This document shows, in pieces, positions 19,426 to 29,445 of a stretch of 64,000 nucleotides of DNA. Source of the stretch: JBCCTX01 sp965263105. GTDB lineage: Bacteria; Bacteroidota; Bacteroidia; J057. The number at the start of each line of letters is the position of its first letter. The stretch's first letter is position 1. A program made the translations under genes and the position numbers. The notes beneath the pieces were generated by a model. That model saw only the letters and a list, made by a program, of their open reading frames with translations, was not told the DNA's origin and searched no databases. The DNA lies in contig CBDHGL010000003.1 of assembly GCA_965263105.1 (NCBI GenBank), positions 744,001 through 808,000 on the forward strand, in the 5' to 3' direction.

Positions 19426-22422
19426 ATGTTGAAAGCAATTCCCTATATCCTTATATGTTTGTGCACTCCCTTGTGGGGGCAGGTCTATAACGTTACCCAC
19501 TACACGACGCAGGAGGGATTGGTACAATCTCAAGTCTGGGCGATATTACAGGATCACAAAGGCTTTTTGTGGTTAGGGACACACGGGGGCTTGGATAAGT
19601 TCGATGGCAATCAATTTGAACACTATTCTCTGGAAGATAGCCTCACCAGTGATTTCATTACAAGTCTTTTTCAGGACAAAGACCTGAATATTTGGATAGG
19701 AACAGAGCAAGGCATTGCCTGTTATGATGGGTCCAAATTTTTCACCCCTGGTGAAGACTCTACGGGCTTGGATGCCTACGTATTTGACATTCAGGAAGGG
19801 CCAGATAAAAATATATGGGTAGGAACGCGGCAGGGGTTGATGGTCTGGGACCAAAATGTCTGGCAACTCAACCCCATTCCGTGGGAGAATACCCCAGAAA
19901 TTCCAGCTGTTCAGGCTATCATCCCTGATTTGGAAGGGGGGATGTGGTTGGGGACAAGTAAGGGCCTCTATCGATATGAATCGGGTAAAATAGCCCTAAA
20001 GATTGTGCCTGGTATACCTAGAGCGATTTACATACAGTGCCTATTGGAAGACCAAAATAACCAACTTTGGGTGGGAACAGACCTAGGCCTTTATGTGTGG
20101 AATTGGGAAACAGGGGATCTTACCCATTATAATAAGTTTCAAGGACACCTTTACAACAACACGATCTACTCTCTGGCGGAGGATGAGTATGGTCAAATTT
20201 GGGTAGGTACAGGAAATGGGGGAGTAATATATGCAGAGGGAAGACTGGTTTCTAAAGGCTGGGGAGAGGGAAATACCGGAAAAATTAGAGATTTGATTTT
20301 GGATCATGAGGGGAATATGTGGGTGGGGACGGATGGAGGGGGCATGCAAAAAGTAATTAGAGGGGTATTTAGAACCTATAACCAGCGAAATGGCCTGACC
20401 AGCAAAATTTCCAAGTCTTTCCTGGAAGATGATGAAGGGAGGATTTGGATTAGCTCTGTCGACCAAGGGGTTGATGTCTATGATAATAATGAGTTCCTCA
20501 GACATTACGATCAACAGGCTGGCTTAGGGGGAAACGATATCAGTTATAGTTTGAGAGATAGCCAGGGAAATTTTTGGTTTGCCTCTTATTCTGGCGGTTT
20601 GACCCGCTATAATAAGGGATTTCAGGTATACAATAAGGCAAATGGATTGGCAAGTAATGAGGTTTATTGTGTGCATGAAGTCAATCCCGGAGAGATCTGG
20701 GTAGGAACAGCCGATAATGGGGTAAGTGTTTTGATCGACGGGAAAATTGTCCGAACCTTTAATAAAGCATCAGGCTTTCCTGATAATACCATTTATTCGA
20801 TCAAAAAAGATAGCAAAAACAATATCTGGATAGGTACCCCAACGGGAGTTTTTCGAATGAAAGACGGGGAGATTTTCACCTTCCCACCCAATGAAAGGCT
20901 TTCTAATTCGGTGTTTAGCATCCTAGAGGACACCAAAGGGAGGATGTGGTTTGCTACTTCAAATGGGCTATTTTTCTACGATAGCGACCGCTTTTATTTC
21001 GTGAGGATAAGTGGGGCACAAGGCGCCCACAATGTAGTTTCTCTGGGTTTGGAGCGAGATAGCCTGATGTGGATAGGTACCGAAAATGGTGCTTATAAAC
21101 TTAACCTAGTAAATTTCAGGCCGGATCGAAAATTTCCTTTTGAACACTATACCCTGGAAGATGGACTACCCAGTATGGAGTGTAATGCCAATGCCCTGTT
21201 TACAGATTCCCAGGGCAATGTCTGGATAGGTACCAATGAAGGTACGGCCTTATTTCCTTCAGGAACTGTGCGTCAGAAGCGATATCGCAAACCTATCATT
21301 CACATAATGGGCGTGAGAGGGGGCTTAGAAGAGACGAAGTGGGAACAAGAAGGCTTTGCAGTGGAGCCCTTTACCGCCTTACCCCAAGACCTGAAACTCT
21401 CACATAAGGACAATAGCCTCGCATTTGAATGGGTGGGCATTAGCCTAAAAAGCCCTAGGCAAATTGAATACAAATGGAAATTGGAAGGCCTGGATACGGA
21501 TTGGTCTCCTTCTACTCGGTCAAATAGTCATTCCTATGCCCTTCCCTCGGGGGCCTATACCTTTCAGGTGGTAGCCAAGACGGAGGCTGAGCAATGGGAT
21601 TACAGCGAGCCTGCCAGTTTTTCCTTTGAAATCCTCCCGGCCTATTACCAAACCCTGTGGTTTTGGATGCTGATTGCGGGTATCCTCGGAATAATAGGAT
21701 GGTTTGTATACAGGGATATTGCCAAAAAACGCAAGCACAGAGCGGAAGAAATACGCATCAAGAACCAAGCTGAAAAACTGCAACTGGAGCACCAGGCCCT
21801 CTATGCCATGATGAATCCCCATTTTACCTTCAATGCCCTTCAGTCTATTCAATACTTCGTCCATAGCAGCGATAAGATAGCTGCCAACAAATTCCTTTCT
21901 AGCTTCGCCAAATTGATTCGAAAAAACCTGGAAAGTACTAAAAGTGAGTTTATTAGCTTAGAAGAGGAGGTAGACCGCCTACGCCTGTATCTTTCCTTGG
22001 AACAAATGCGCTTCCCAGAAAAGTTCACCTATGAAGTAACAGTAGACCCTGAACTAGACAGCCAATCTATCCAGATTCCCCCCATGATATTTCAACCCTT
22101 TGTGGAAAACTCTATCAAGCATGGAATCATGCCCAAAGGGGCCGATGGAAAGATTCAAGTCTTCATTTCCCAGGAAGAAGAGGGTTACCTAAAAGTTGAG
22201 GTCCGGGACAACGGGATTGGGGTAGAAGCGAGCAAGCTCAAAAAAGCTAATCGGCCCAATGAGCACGTGTCAAAAGGGATGCAGATCACCCAGGATCGCT
22301 TGGCACTTTTTGCTCGAATGACAGGCAAGAAACATTCGCTGGATATTCGAGAGATTCGGGATAACGGACATGTGGAGGGCACCCTGGTGGAGTTGGTTGT
22401 GCCGTTGGAGGTGGAAATATGA
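19426..22422 (+). CDS. Two-component regulator-propeller sensor histidine kinase (LytS/YehU-type)
   Basis: A 998-residue membrane sensor. A signal peptide (1-18) is followed by about 14 regulator-propeller blades (20-615; repeats of I/V-W-I/V-G-T), a Y_Y_Y immunoglobulin-like domain (about 650-735, ending in an S-F-E-I-L-P-A-Y-Y motif), one transmembrane helix (about 742-764), a short coiled coil and a His_kinase domain. The phospho-acceptor is His799 in MNPHFTFNALQSIQ, and the ATPase has FVENSIKHG and RDNGIG boxes. The periplasmic propeller presumably senses a ligand or polymer and the kinase signals to a LytTR-type regulator, but none is encoded beside it. Overlapping convergent transcription with the next gene is likely since only 49 bp separate their ends. 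Confidence 0.93.
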   Translation: MLKAIPYILICLCTPLWGQVYNVTHYTTQEGLVQSQVWAILQDHKGFLWLGTHGGLDKFDGNQFEHYSLEDSLTSDFITSLFQDKDLNIWIGTEQGIACYDGSKFFTPGEDSTGLDAYVFDIQEGPDKNIWVGTRQGLMVWDQNVWQLNPIPWENTPEIPAVQAIIPDLEGGMWLGTSKGLYRYESGKIALKIVPGIPRAIYIQCLLEDQNNQLWVGTDLGLYVWNWETGDLTHYNKFQGHLYNNTIYSLAEDEYGQIWVGTGNGGVIYAEGRLVSKGWGEGNTGKIRDLILDHEGNMWVGTDGGGMQKVIRGVFRTYNQRNGLTSKISKSFLEDDEGRIWISSVDQGVDVYDNNEFLRHYDQQAGLGGNDISYSLRDSQGNFWFASYSGGLTRYNKGFQVYNKANGLASNEVYCVHEVNPGEIWVGTADNGVSVLIDGKIVRTFNKASGFPDNTIYSIKKDSKNNIWIGTPTGVFRMKDGEIFTFPPNERLSNSVFSILEDTKGRMWFATSNGLFFYDSDRFYFVRISGAQGAHNVVSLGLERDSLMWIGTENGAYKLNLVNFRPDRKFPFEHYTLEDGLPSMECNANALFTDSQGNVWIGTNEGTALFPSGTVRQKRYRKPIIHIMGVRGGLEETKWEQEGFAVEPFTALPQDLKLSHKDNSLAFEWVGISLKSPRQIEYKWKLEGLDTDWSPSTRSNSHSYALPSGAYTFQVVAKTEAEQWDYSEPASFSFEILPAYYQTLWFWMLIAGILGIIGWFVYRDIAKKRKHRAEEIRIKNQAEKLQLEHQALYAMMNPHFTFNALQSIQYFVHSSDKIAANKFLSSFAKLIRKNLESTKSEFISLEEEVDRLRLYLSLEQMRFPEKFTYEVTVDPELDSQSIQIPPMIFQPFVENSIKHGIMPKGADGKIQVFISQEEEGYLKVEVRDNGIGVEASKLKKANRPNEHVSKGMQITQDRLALFARMTGKKHSLDIREIRDNGHVEGTLVELVVPLEVEI

Positions 22423-22471
22423 GTTCTATTTTTGCCTTACCTTGGTACTTCCTTCATGGAGTTTAGATAAC

Positions 22472-23506
22472 TTAATCCAAATACACCCCAATCCGGCTTA
22501 CAACCAAGTCCAATTTTTCGATTCCCACTGTATTAGAATTGAATACAGTATTTCCCGAATAACGCTTGACATATTCGCTGGACTGAGAGGGGGATCGGGG
22601 GCTTAGTACTACGTAAAATTTCTTACTGAGCGGGGCAAGTCGCCCTTTTTTCCAGGAGTCTATGGTTCCCCCATATTCCCAGTTAAAGCCAAAAAAGGAG
22701 ACGGGAGCCTCATTGATCTTACATAAATCAGAAAGGGAAATGCCAATTTGGATGCCGTGGATAGTTTTCCATTTACTTCCTTGCTGATCTATATATAAGG
22801 CTTTTACCTGGGTGCGTGTTTCCTCTTTCCAGGTAATACCAATTTCATTGGAGGTTCCTGCATATACCAGGGTGGCAGGTTCAATATTTACCGTAGAGGT
22901 TTTGACCGTTCCCCTAGAAACATTGCCAGGGCCAAAGAGGCTAACGAGGTCTTCTTCGCTTGTTTTGAGGGTAATAGGACCTGCCTTTTTTCCTGGAGAA
23001 AGGAGAAACCTCTCTTCTTCAGGATCTGTAACACTGATATTCATGGAACGGGTTCGCATGGCAGGATAATTCGCATTAGGATCGAATATGTCCACAATTT
23101 TGGGTTGAACAAAGCGAACACCGCCCTGGTGAACCCAACCCATGATAGAGTCTTTGGTCTTGACCAAAATCCAGGGTTCGTGAAAACGCTGGCCCCGTAA
23201 TGTATATTCAAATTTCCGCAAGGTTCTCTGCCTGAGATAGCTTGCTAGTTCTCCTTGCCTCATCCGCCCTATCTCTGGCATATTTTCTCCAGGTTGGGCT
23301 TTTACAATCAGTTGATCCACCCAGGCTTCTACATAACCCGGACGCGTTAACTCTTGAAATTCAATCGTTAAGTCTTTGAAATCTTCCACCAGATTCTGCA
23401 CCGCAGGGTTGGTGCCAGGATTTGTGCCTCCCGGTTGGTTGATAGGAGGGGTACAGGCACTAAGCAGCAAGGTAATGGCTCCGATAAGGCAGAATCTACT
23501 CTTCAT
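22472..23506 (-). CDS. Lipoprotein with SH3-like domain, unknown function
   Basis: A 344-residue exported protein. The N-terminus is a lipoprotein signal (ITLLLSAC, lipobox Cys18) followed by a Pro/Gly/Asn-rich spacer. Residues about 60-135 look like a bacterial SH3 domain: A-W-V-D-Q-L-I-V-K-A-Q-P-G, later W-I-L-V-K-T and G-W-V-H-Q-G-G-V. The remaining 200 residues have no recognised domain but show a beta-rich pattern. Its start lies 6 bp after the stop of the LON-domain gene, so the two probably form an operon. A cell-wall or outer-membrane role is a guess. Confidence 0.7.
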   Translation of the reverse strand: MKSRFCLIGAITLLLSACTPPINQPGGTNPGTNPAVQNLVEDFKDLTIEFQELTRPGYVEAWVDQLIVKAQPGENMPEIGRMRQGELASYLRQRTLRKFEYTLRGQRFHEPWILVKTKDSIMGWVHQGGVRFVQPKIVDIFDPNANYPAMRTRSMNISVTDPEEERFLLSPGKKAGPITLKTSEEDLVSLFGPGNVSRGTVKTSTVNIEPATLVYAGTSNEIGITWKEETRTQVKALYIDQQGSKWKTIHGIQIGISLSDLCKINEAPVSFFGFNWEYGGTIDSWKKGRLAPLSKKFYVVLSPRSPSQSSEYVKRYSGNTVFNSNTVGIEKLDLVVSRIGVYLD

Positions 23507-23512
23507 AATAGC

Positions 23513-24147
23513 CTAGTAATCTGGATGTTCTGCATCCTTGAAATGACCATTCATTTTGGCTTTGATCTTATTCTGTTCTCTGTTTTTAATCGTCGGGAGT
23601 ATCTTTCGCATGTGATCTCGAAGAAAAACCAAGCGCCCAGACTCGGAATCCATACCCAGGAGCTTGCATTCTTGCTCAGTGGTCAGCCCGACATGGTGCC
23701 CAATAGAGAAAGAGTGCAGTTCTGGGCGATGGAAATTTTTTCTCTTTTAAAACCCAAGGCATTATTCAGCTCTATAAACAAATCATATACGGCCTTTTGC
23801 ATTTCGGGGTTCCCTCGTTCATCTGAGTCCAGCCAACTTATTTCTCCACCCGGATAGAGTTTACCTGATGCAACCGAATCAAAACGCAGAATCTTTGCCC
23901 TTCGAATTCCCTTAATCTGGATGTCCATTTCTCCCCCTTCATAGACACGGTCCAAATTGACTATGCCTACCTCCGTAAAAATGTTGACTACCTGATTGTT
24001 GAGAATGGCTGGTAAGCCAAAATTGCTTTTGTTTTCAAGACACTCATTGATCAACTGCTTGTAGCGAGGTTCAAATATGTAAAGCCTGAGGGTTTCATTG
24101 GGGAAAACCACTGAGCTTAAAGGAAATAGGGGGAGATATTCTGCCAT
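23513..24147 (-). CDS. LON peptidase N-terminal (substrate-binding) domain protein, frameshifted
   Basis: A protein of about 211 residues resembling the N-terminal domain of Lon without its ATPase or protease. It starts at the ATG complementary to 24145-24147 (MAEYLPLFPLSSVVFPNE), and FEPRYKQLI near residue 30 is diagnostic. The first frame ends early at 23683, but a shifted frame continues with HHVGLTTEQE, LLGMDSESGR and RDHMRKILP to a TAG at 23513. One missing base near 23719 (CAGAACCTGCAC read as CAGAACTGCAC) explains the break, and the total length then fits the family. A TATATTTG word just before the start could be the promoter -7 box. Probably in an operon with the downstream lipoprotein. 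Confidence 0.8.
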
Positions 24148-24375
24148 TTCCAAATATATCAATTTCCAGGTGTTTTAAAAAAAGCGCCAATGCACAATTT
24201 TTTAGGGGATTTGCTAATATTTGTGTCGCAATAATTGAAGGATTTTCCTAAGTGTTCTTACCCACTTCCACAGTCGCGGAATTGGGATGTCTATCGGGTT
24301 GACTAATCACAAAGATACCAGGTAAGTACTTGATAGTTAAGGCGCTTGAAATTTATTGTGTTTAGGCCTAAAAAG

Positions 24376-24384
24376 TTATCCACA
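24376..24384 (+). promoter_or_regulatory. Perfect DnaA-box match upstream of nrdJ
   Basis: TTATCCACA, the DnaA-box consensus, lies 114 bp upstream of the nrdJ start, followed by an imperfect second candidate (GTTGATAA). DnaA regulates ribonucleotide reductase operons in Escherichia coli; the same here is inference. The rest of the 335-bp gap 24163-24497 is AT-rich without a gene, and a cobalamin riboswitch is not evident. Confidence 0.4.
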
Positions 24385-24497
24385 ATTTTGTTGATAATTC
24401 TTGATACCCTTTCATGTTAATTATATGTTAATTGATTTCAAAGATCCCTATAATATTTTTAGCATCTCTCACACTCATCATTGAATGACTTAAATCT

Positions 24498-27072
24498 ATG
24501 ATTGCGAAAACTATTCAAGACGGAAAGAAAGCAGAAAGTGTATCTAAGGCCTACACTTTCGACGAAGTTTTACCTCATGCGGTGGCCTATTTCAAAGGAG
24601 ATGAATTAGCAGCCAATGTTTGGATCAATAAGTATGCGATGAAAGATTCCCACGGGAATATTTTTGATCGCACGCCCGACGACATGCACAAACGAATTGC
24701 CAAGGAAATTCATCGCATTGAGCAAAAATATCCCAATCCCTATTCGGAAGAAGAAATTTATCAAGCGCTAAAAGGGTTTAACCATATCATCCCTCAAGGA
24801 GGGCCCATGAGTGGTATCGGAAATAAACACCAGGTAATCTCGCTCTCAAATTGCTTTGTAATCGGTCAGCCAGGATCGGCCGACTCCTATGGGGGAGTGA
24901 TGAAAACAGATGAAGAACAGGTTCAGCTTATGAAGCGACGTGGAGGCGTAGGCCACGACCTCTCTCATATACGCCCCAAAGGAAGCCCTGTAATGAATAG
25001 TGCCTTGTCTTCTACCGGAATTGTTCCCTTTATGGAGCGCTACTCAAACTCTACACGGGAAGTTGCTCAGGACGGCCGCAGAGGAGCTTTGATGTTGAGT
25101 GTCTCCATCAAGCACCCAGATGCAGAGCAGTTCATTGACGCCAAGATGGATGGAACCAAAGTAACAGGAGCCAATGTATCTGTCAAAATTGACGATGAGT
25201 TTATGCAGGCTGTAGTCAATGACAAGGCCTATACCCAACAATTTCCCATTAAATCTGAAAATCCTAAAACCACACGCGAAATCGAAGCACAGGCGCTATG
25301 GGAAAAGATTATTCACAATGCCTGGGCTTCCGCTGAGCCCGGAATCCTGTTTTGGGATACGGTGATTCGTGAATCTATTCCCGATTGTTACGCCGACATG
25401 GGTTTCGAAACGATTTCCACCAATCCCTGTGGAGAAATCCCTCTTTGTCCATATGATAGTTGTCGCTTGTTGGCGATCAACCTTTACAGTTTTGTCAAAA
25501 AGCCTTTTAAGGCTAAAGCCAGCTTTGACTTCGAGCTCTTCAAGAAATATGTCTACATGGCCCAGCGCATCATGGATGATATCGTGGACCTGGAGTTGGA
25601 GAAGATCGAACAAATTGTGAAAAAGATCGAAGACGATCCCGAAGATCCAGAGATCAAGCGGGCAGAGTTGTACCTATGGGAGAAAATTAGAAACAAGTGT
25701 GTTCAAGGGAGAAGGACTGGAGTAGGTATAACTGCTGAAGGAGACATGCTGGCTGCCTTAGGACTGCGCTACGGTTCCGATGAGGCCCTGGAATTTTCTA
25801 CTAAGCTTCACAAAACTTTGGCACTTTCGGCTTATCGTTCTTCAGTGGATATGGCTCGCGACCGAGGAGCTTTCCCTATTTTTGAAGCTAAGCGTGAGGA
25901 AAATAATCCCTTCATCAACCGCTTGAAAGAGGCAGATCCGGAGCTTTATCAGGATATGATTCAGCATGGTAGGCGCAATATCGCCCTGTTGACTATAGCC
26001 CCTACAGGTACGGTGAGTCTCATGGCCCAGACTACCTCGGGTATTGAGCCCGTTTTTATGGTCTCTTACAAGAGAAGACGCAAGGTAAATCCCAATGATA
26101 AAAGTGCCAAGGTAGACTTTGTAGATGAGGTTGGTGACTCTTGGGAAGAATACCACGTCTTTCCACCATAAGTTTGTGGATTGGATGGAAGAGCATGGGT
26201 ATAAAAAAGAGGAAGTTGCTCGACTGGGCGAAGAAGAACTCAAAGAGATTGTAAAGGAATCCCCTTATTACCAGGCCACTGCCAATGATGTAGACTGGGT
26301 CAATAAGGTGAAAATGCAAGGAGCTATCCAGAAATGGGTAGACCACTCTATCAGCGTAACCGTGAATGTACCCAATGATACTTCAGAAGAAATGGTGGGA
26401 AAAATTTATATGACGGGATGGGAATCAGGCTGTAAGGGGATAACGGTTTACAGAGATGGATCGCGTTCGGGCGTTCTGGTTTCTACTTCTGATAAAGGCA
26501 AGAAGAAAAACGAAGAATTTCAAGAGCATCATGCACCCAAGAGGCCCAAAAAATTGGAGGCCAAAGTAGTCCGTTTCTTTAACTCTGAAGAACCCTGGAT
26601 TGCTGTAGTTGGGCTCTACCACGGTCGTCCTTACGAAATCTTTACCGGACATGCCAAAGACTCTTTTGCCATTCTGCGCCATGTGGATAATGGTTATGTG
26701 ATCAAGAATAAGGACGATATGGGCAATAGTCGTTATGACTTCCAGTATATCGATAGCCAAAGCTATCGTGTAACGATTGAAGGTCTTTCCCGGACTTTCG
26801 ATCAGGAGCATTGGAATTATGCGAAGCTTCTATCTGGCGTACTCCGTCATGGGATGCCTCTTCCCAATGTCGTGCACATGATTAGCAACCTGCATCTGGA
26901 TGCGGCCTACTTAAACACATGGAAGAATGGTGTGGCTCGGGCCTTGAAGCAATTTATTCCAGATGGTACCCCTGCGGCAGACAAAGACTGTCCAGAATGT
27001 GGTACAGAAAGTCTAATCTATCAGGAAGGCTGTTTGAGCTGTAGCAGCTGTGGCTACAGCAAGTGTGAATAG
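24498..27072 (+). CDS. nrdJ: Adenosylcobalamin-dependent (class II) ribonucleoside-diphosphate reductase, frameshifted
   Basis: About 858 codons reduce ribonucleotides to deoxyribonucleotides using adenosylcobalamin. The first frame (to 26171) holds the catalytic barrel: SLSNCFV (first redox cysteine, near 118), RRGGVGHDLSHIRP, TNPCGEIPLCPYDSC (radical cysteine) and APTGTVSLMAQTTSGIEP. The second frame (from about 26163) resumes at H-H-K-F-V-D-W-M and ends in a Cys-rich tail (CPECGTES, CLSCSSCGYSKCE) that would bind zinc and re-reduce the active site. Removing one T from TTT at 26160-26162 restores the frame. A class II RNR is probably essential, so sequencing error is likelier than true inactivation. 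A terminator follows. Confidence 0.92.
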
Positions 27073-27097
27073 GTTTTACGGTGGTTTCATTTATGTG

Positions 27098-27124
27098 AAA
27101 AGCGATCTTCGGATCGCTTTTTTT
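27098..27124 (+). terminator. Rho-independent terminator after nrdJ
   Basis: AAAGCGATC, loop TTCG, GATCGCTTT, then further T: a strong 9-bp stem with a stable UUCG tetraloop and T-tract, 26 bp after the nrdJ stop. Confidence 0.92.
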
Positions 27125-27315
27125 ATTCCAGGTCTTCCATAAATCCAAGATTTATTACGAATCAATGGAAGATCGAATTTTTTAAAAAATGCAGCCCAAA
27201 AGTTCCTAAAAATTCCTACCTTGTCGACGCACAACATCAGGTTGCTAGAAAATTCCCTTCCCATGGATACCCCTTAAGTATTCTATTTATAATCTTATTA
27301 ATTGATTGCTGGTCA

Positions 27316-28146
27316 ATGGCTGGAATTGATTCCCATCACCATTTTTGGACCTATAATCCGTCCAAATATCCCTGGATTTCTGATCAAATGATGGTAATTC
27401 GAAGGGATTTTACACCTGATGATTTAAAACCCCTCCTGGAAAAACAGGGCTTTGAGGGCTCAGTTGTCGTACAGGCTCTTCAATCCGAACAGGAAACCCA
27501 ATTTTTGTTAGAGTATGCAGAAGCCCATCCCTGGATTCTGGGGGTAGTGGGTTGGCTGGACCTCACCGATGAGCACTTTCCGCAGCGCCTGGCCTATTAC
27601 AGCCAAAACCCCAAGCTCAAAGGCCTCAGGCACGTGGTTCAGGATGAACCCGATGACAATTTTATGCTCCGGGAAGGCTTTTTGCGTGGGATAAAGCAAT
27701 TGCATAACTATGGCCTCACATACGACATCCTCATTTATCCCAAGCAGCTACCAGCAGCTATCGACCTAGTGGCCCAATTTCCCCAACAGCCCTTTGTTCT
27801 AGATCATATTGCCAAACCCTTTATCAAAGACCAGGTCATGGGCTCCTGGGATAGCCATATTCGGGAACTCGCAAGTTTTCCCCAGGTCTATTGCAAGTTA
27901 TCGGGTATGGTCACAGAGGCGCATTGGAAAGAATGGGAGTACAGAGATTTTGTTCCCTATTTAGAAGTCGTCTTAGCAGCCTTTGGCCCAGAGCGTCTTA
28001 TGGTCGGCTCGGACTGGCCGGTATGTGAAGTGGCCGGAGGCTATGACAAGGCCATTGATATAGTAAAGGAATTCATTTCATCTTTATCCGAAGCAGAACA
28101 GCAAGCTATATTGGGGGAGAATGCCAGACGCTTTTATGGCTTATAA
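27316..28146 (+). CDS. Amidohydrolase-2 family lactonase (L-fuconolactonase / rhamnonolactonase-like)
   Basis: A 276-residue TIM-barrel metal hydrolase. The first metal motif is D-S-H-H-H-F-W at 5-11. Other family marks are LKGLRHVVQDE near residue 100, FVLDHIAKP near 160, CKLSGMVTEA near 195 and GSDWPVCEVAGGY near 235, where Asp is a conserved catalytic ligand. This set is characteristic of the COG3618 group that opens sugar lactones such as L-fucono- or L-rhamnono-1,4-lactone in the cytoplasm. No sugar dehydrogenase or transporter lies alongside, so the exact substrate is uncertain. Confidence 0.85.
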   Translation: MAGIDSHHHFWTYNPSKYPWISDQMMVIRRDFTPDDLKPLLEKQGFEGSVVVQALQSEQETQFLLEYAEAHPWILGVVGWLDLTDEHFPQRLAYYSQNPKLKGLRHVVQDEPDDNFMLREGFLRGIKQLHNYGLTYDILIYPKQLPAAIDLVAQFPQQPFVLDHIAKPFIKDQVMGSWDSHIRELASFPQVYCKLSGMVTEAHWKEWEYRDFVPYLEVVLAAFGPERLMVGSDWPVCEVAGGYDKAIDIVKEFISSLSEAEQQAILGENARRFYGL

Positions 28147-28194
28147 GATAAAGGGAAAGGAATTTTTCTTATCTTTAAGGAAACAGATTGCGCT

Positions 28195-28569
28195 ATGAAA
28201 TTTTCACCTCTCGCTCTCCTCCTTTTGTGCTTTATTGGTAATTTTCATTCCCTTTTTGGACAAGAGATATCTCCTATTATTCCGGATTCTCTGGAGATAG
28301 GTCTAATTCCTCCCCAAGATAGCCTCCAACAACAGCAGTTCGAAGAACTTCGGAACCTCCAAGAAAAGGTAAGGGATCAAATAGCCGAAATGAATCATAT
28401 TTCTTCAACGGGGTCTCCTTATGTGTATAATATGCCCATCCATGTACCCCGGGTGGATAACCTGGCCCCGATAGTCGTTGCCCCCATTGATCCAACTGTG
28501 AGGTACAACATGCCTATAGCCGGATTACAAGCCCCAAAATCAAGGGGTAAAAATAGAAGGAAGAAGTAA
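28195..28569 (+). CDS. Small secreted protein, unknown function
   Basis: A 124-residue exported protein with a clear signal peptide (1-22, cleavage near FGQE), a short charged coiled-coil segment (about 48-66), and a Pro-rich C-terminal part ending in a basic tail (SRGKNRRKK). The tetrapeptide YNMP occurs twice (about 79-82 and 103-106). No family is recognised. It lies 48 bp after the lactonase gene and may be co-transcribed. Confidence 0.6.
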   Translation: MKFSPLALLLLCFIGNFHSLFGQEISPIIPDSLEIGLIPPQDSLQQQQFEELRNLQEKVRDQIAEMNHISSTGSPYVYNMPIHVPRVDNLAPIVVAPIDPTVRYNMPIAGLQAPKSRGKNRRKK

Positions 28570-28576
28570 ATTCATC

Positions 28577-28692
28577 TCCCTTTTTTCTTTTCGGGCTGCT
28601 GGTCCCAGGCTTCCAGCAGATAGCGTAGCAATTGCAGATAAATAATCCCATCGGCTTGGGATTTGTGCTCGAAAAGAAGAGACAGGCTAATA
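28577..28692 (-). pseudogene. Remnant of an Rpn-family nuclease gene
   Basis: This stretch is about 85-90% identical to 30023-30137 inside the intact Rpn gene. Read on the minus strand it encodes LLFEHKSQADGIIYLQ and LLRYLLEAWDQQPEKK, the nuclease core around the E-x-K motif. Nothing else of the gene remains, so this is a short scar of a second copy. Confidence 0.8.
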
Positions 28693-28771
28693 GGATAAGA
28701 CCTATCTATTTAATTTCGAAAACCTTAACTCATAATAAATACGTACCTTTAGGAACAAGACATTAACAGGT

Positions 28772-28999
28772 ATGACCTATAATTTTGTAGCCTACATCGA
28801 GAAAAATCCAGAAAGTCAACTTTATGTAGGGTATGTACCTAACCTTCCTGGAGTACATACCCAGGCAGCAAGCTTGGATGAACTTCATGCAAATCTGAAG
28901 GAGGTTACTGCTTTGTGCCTAGAAGCCCTCAATCCTGATGAGTTGGCTGAACTCAACCTTGAGTTTATTGGTACCCAACAGCTCAGCATGGAAGTATGA
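28772..28999 (+). CDS. hicB: HicB-family antitoxin
   Basis: A 75-residue protein with the HicB fold: F-V-A-Y-I-E-K at 5-11, Y-V-G-Y-V-P-N-L-P-G-V near 18-28 and the helix from L-D-E-L-H-A-N-L-K to CLEAL. It should bind and neutralise the HicA mRNA interferase encoded by the overlapping downstream frame and may repress the operon. There is no separate DNA-binding extension, so it is the short HicB form. The order antitoxin first, toxin second also occurs in other hicBA loci. Confidence 0.85.
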   Translation: MTYNFVAYIEKNPESQLYVGYVPNLPGVHTQAASLDELHANLKEVTALCLEALNPDELAELNLEFIGTQQLSMEV

Positions 29000-29217
29000 G
29001 TACCTAGCCCGAACCCTAGAAAAACTATTGTTGAAGCTAGGCTTTGAACGTGTTCTTAGCAAAGGAAGCCATGTATTTTACCGCCATTCAGATGGTAGGT
29101 ATACAACCATTCCCCCATCATAAAGGAAGAGATATAAGCCGTCCTTTAATACGTGCCATCTTAAAGCAGGTAGATCTCTCAATTGAGGAATATATCCAAT
29201 ACCTAAAGGAGTTATAA
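28938..29217 (+). CDS. hicA: HicA-family toxin (mRNA interferase), frameshifted
   Basis: The recognisable part begins at about 28992 (K-Y-E-Y-L-A-R-T-L-E) with the motifs LLLKLGFERV, SKGSHVFYRH and DGRYTTIP, including the conserved Gly-Ser-His with the catalytic histidine. The frame then hits a stop, but a shifted frame continues as HHKGRDISRPL and ILKQVDLSIEEYIQYL to TAA at 29217, exactly the HicA C-terminus. CCCCC at 29112-29116 read as CCCC restores one protein. The only in-frame ATG is 28938, inside hicB; TTG at 28968 is another possibility, so the start is uncertain. If the shift is real the toxin is inactive. Confidence 0.78.
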
Positions 29218-29338
29218 TCACATTCCTTGCTGCAACGATTCGTGACCTCCCGCTACATTTTAGGGATGGATTTATTCACTCTCCTGGCTAGAAAAAGGCT
29301 ACTTTTTTCTTCCCTTCCTTCTTGAGGGAAGTCAGAGA

Positions 29339-29408
29339 TTCCGTGAAGAATAATTTGTGGAAGGGTAGGGATGGGGACAAAACTGGGAAAGCATTCTGCC
29401 TTCTCATG
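29339..29408. repeat. Dispersed intergenic repeat, copy 2
   Basis: Matches positions 1-70 of the window over 70 bp with about ten differences, in the same orientation. It lies between hicA and the 3' end of the Rpn nuclease gene. Confidence 0.7.
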
Positions 29409-29445
29409 TAGGCAGTTCAGGACCCTATCAGGGCTCAAACAGGCG

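Noticed and set aside
23435..23857. Plus-strand open frame opposite the LON-domain gene
   Set aside because: The minus strand carries the conserved LON motifs in two frames; the plus frame is a shadow.
24163..24497. Cobalamin riboswitch upstream of the B12-dependent reductase
   Set aside because: The B12-box and the expected conserved GCCACTG-type core could not be found; CCCACTTCCACAG is only superficially similar.
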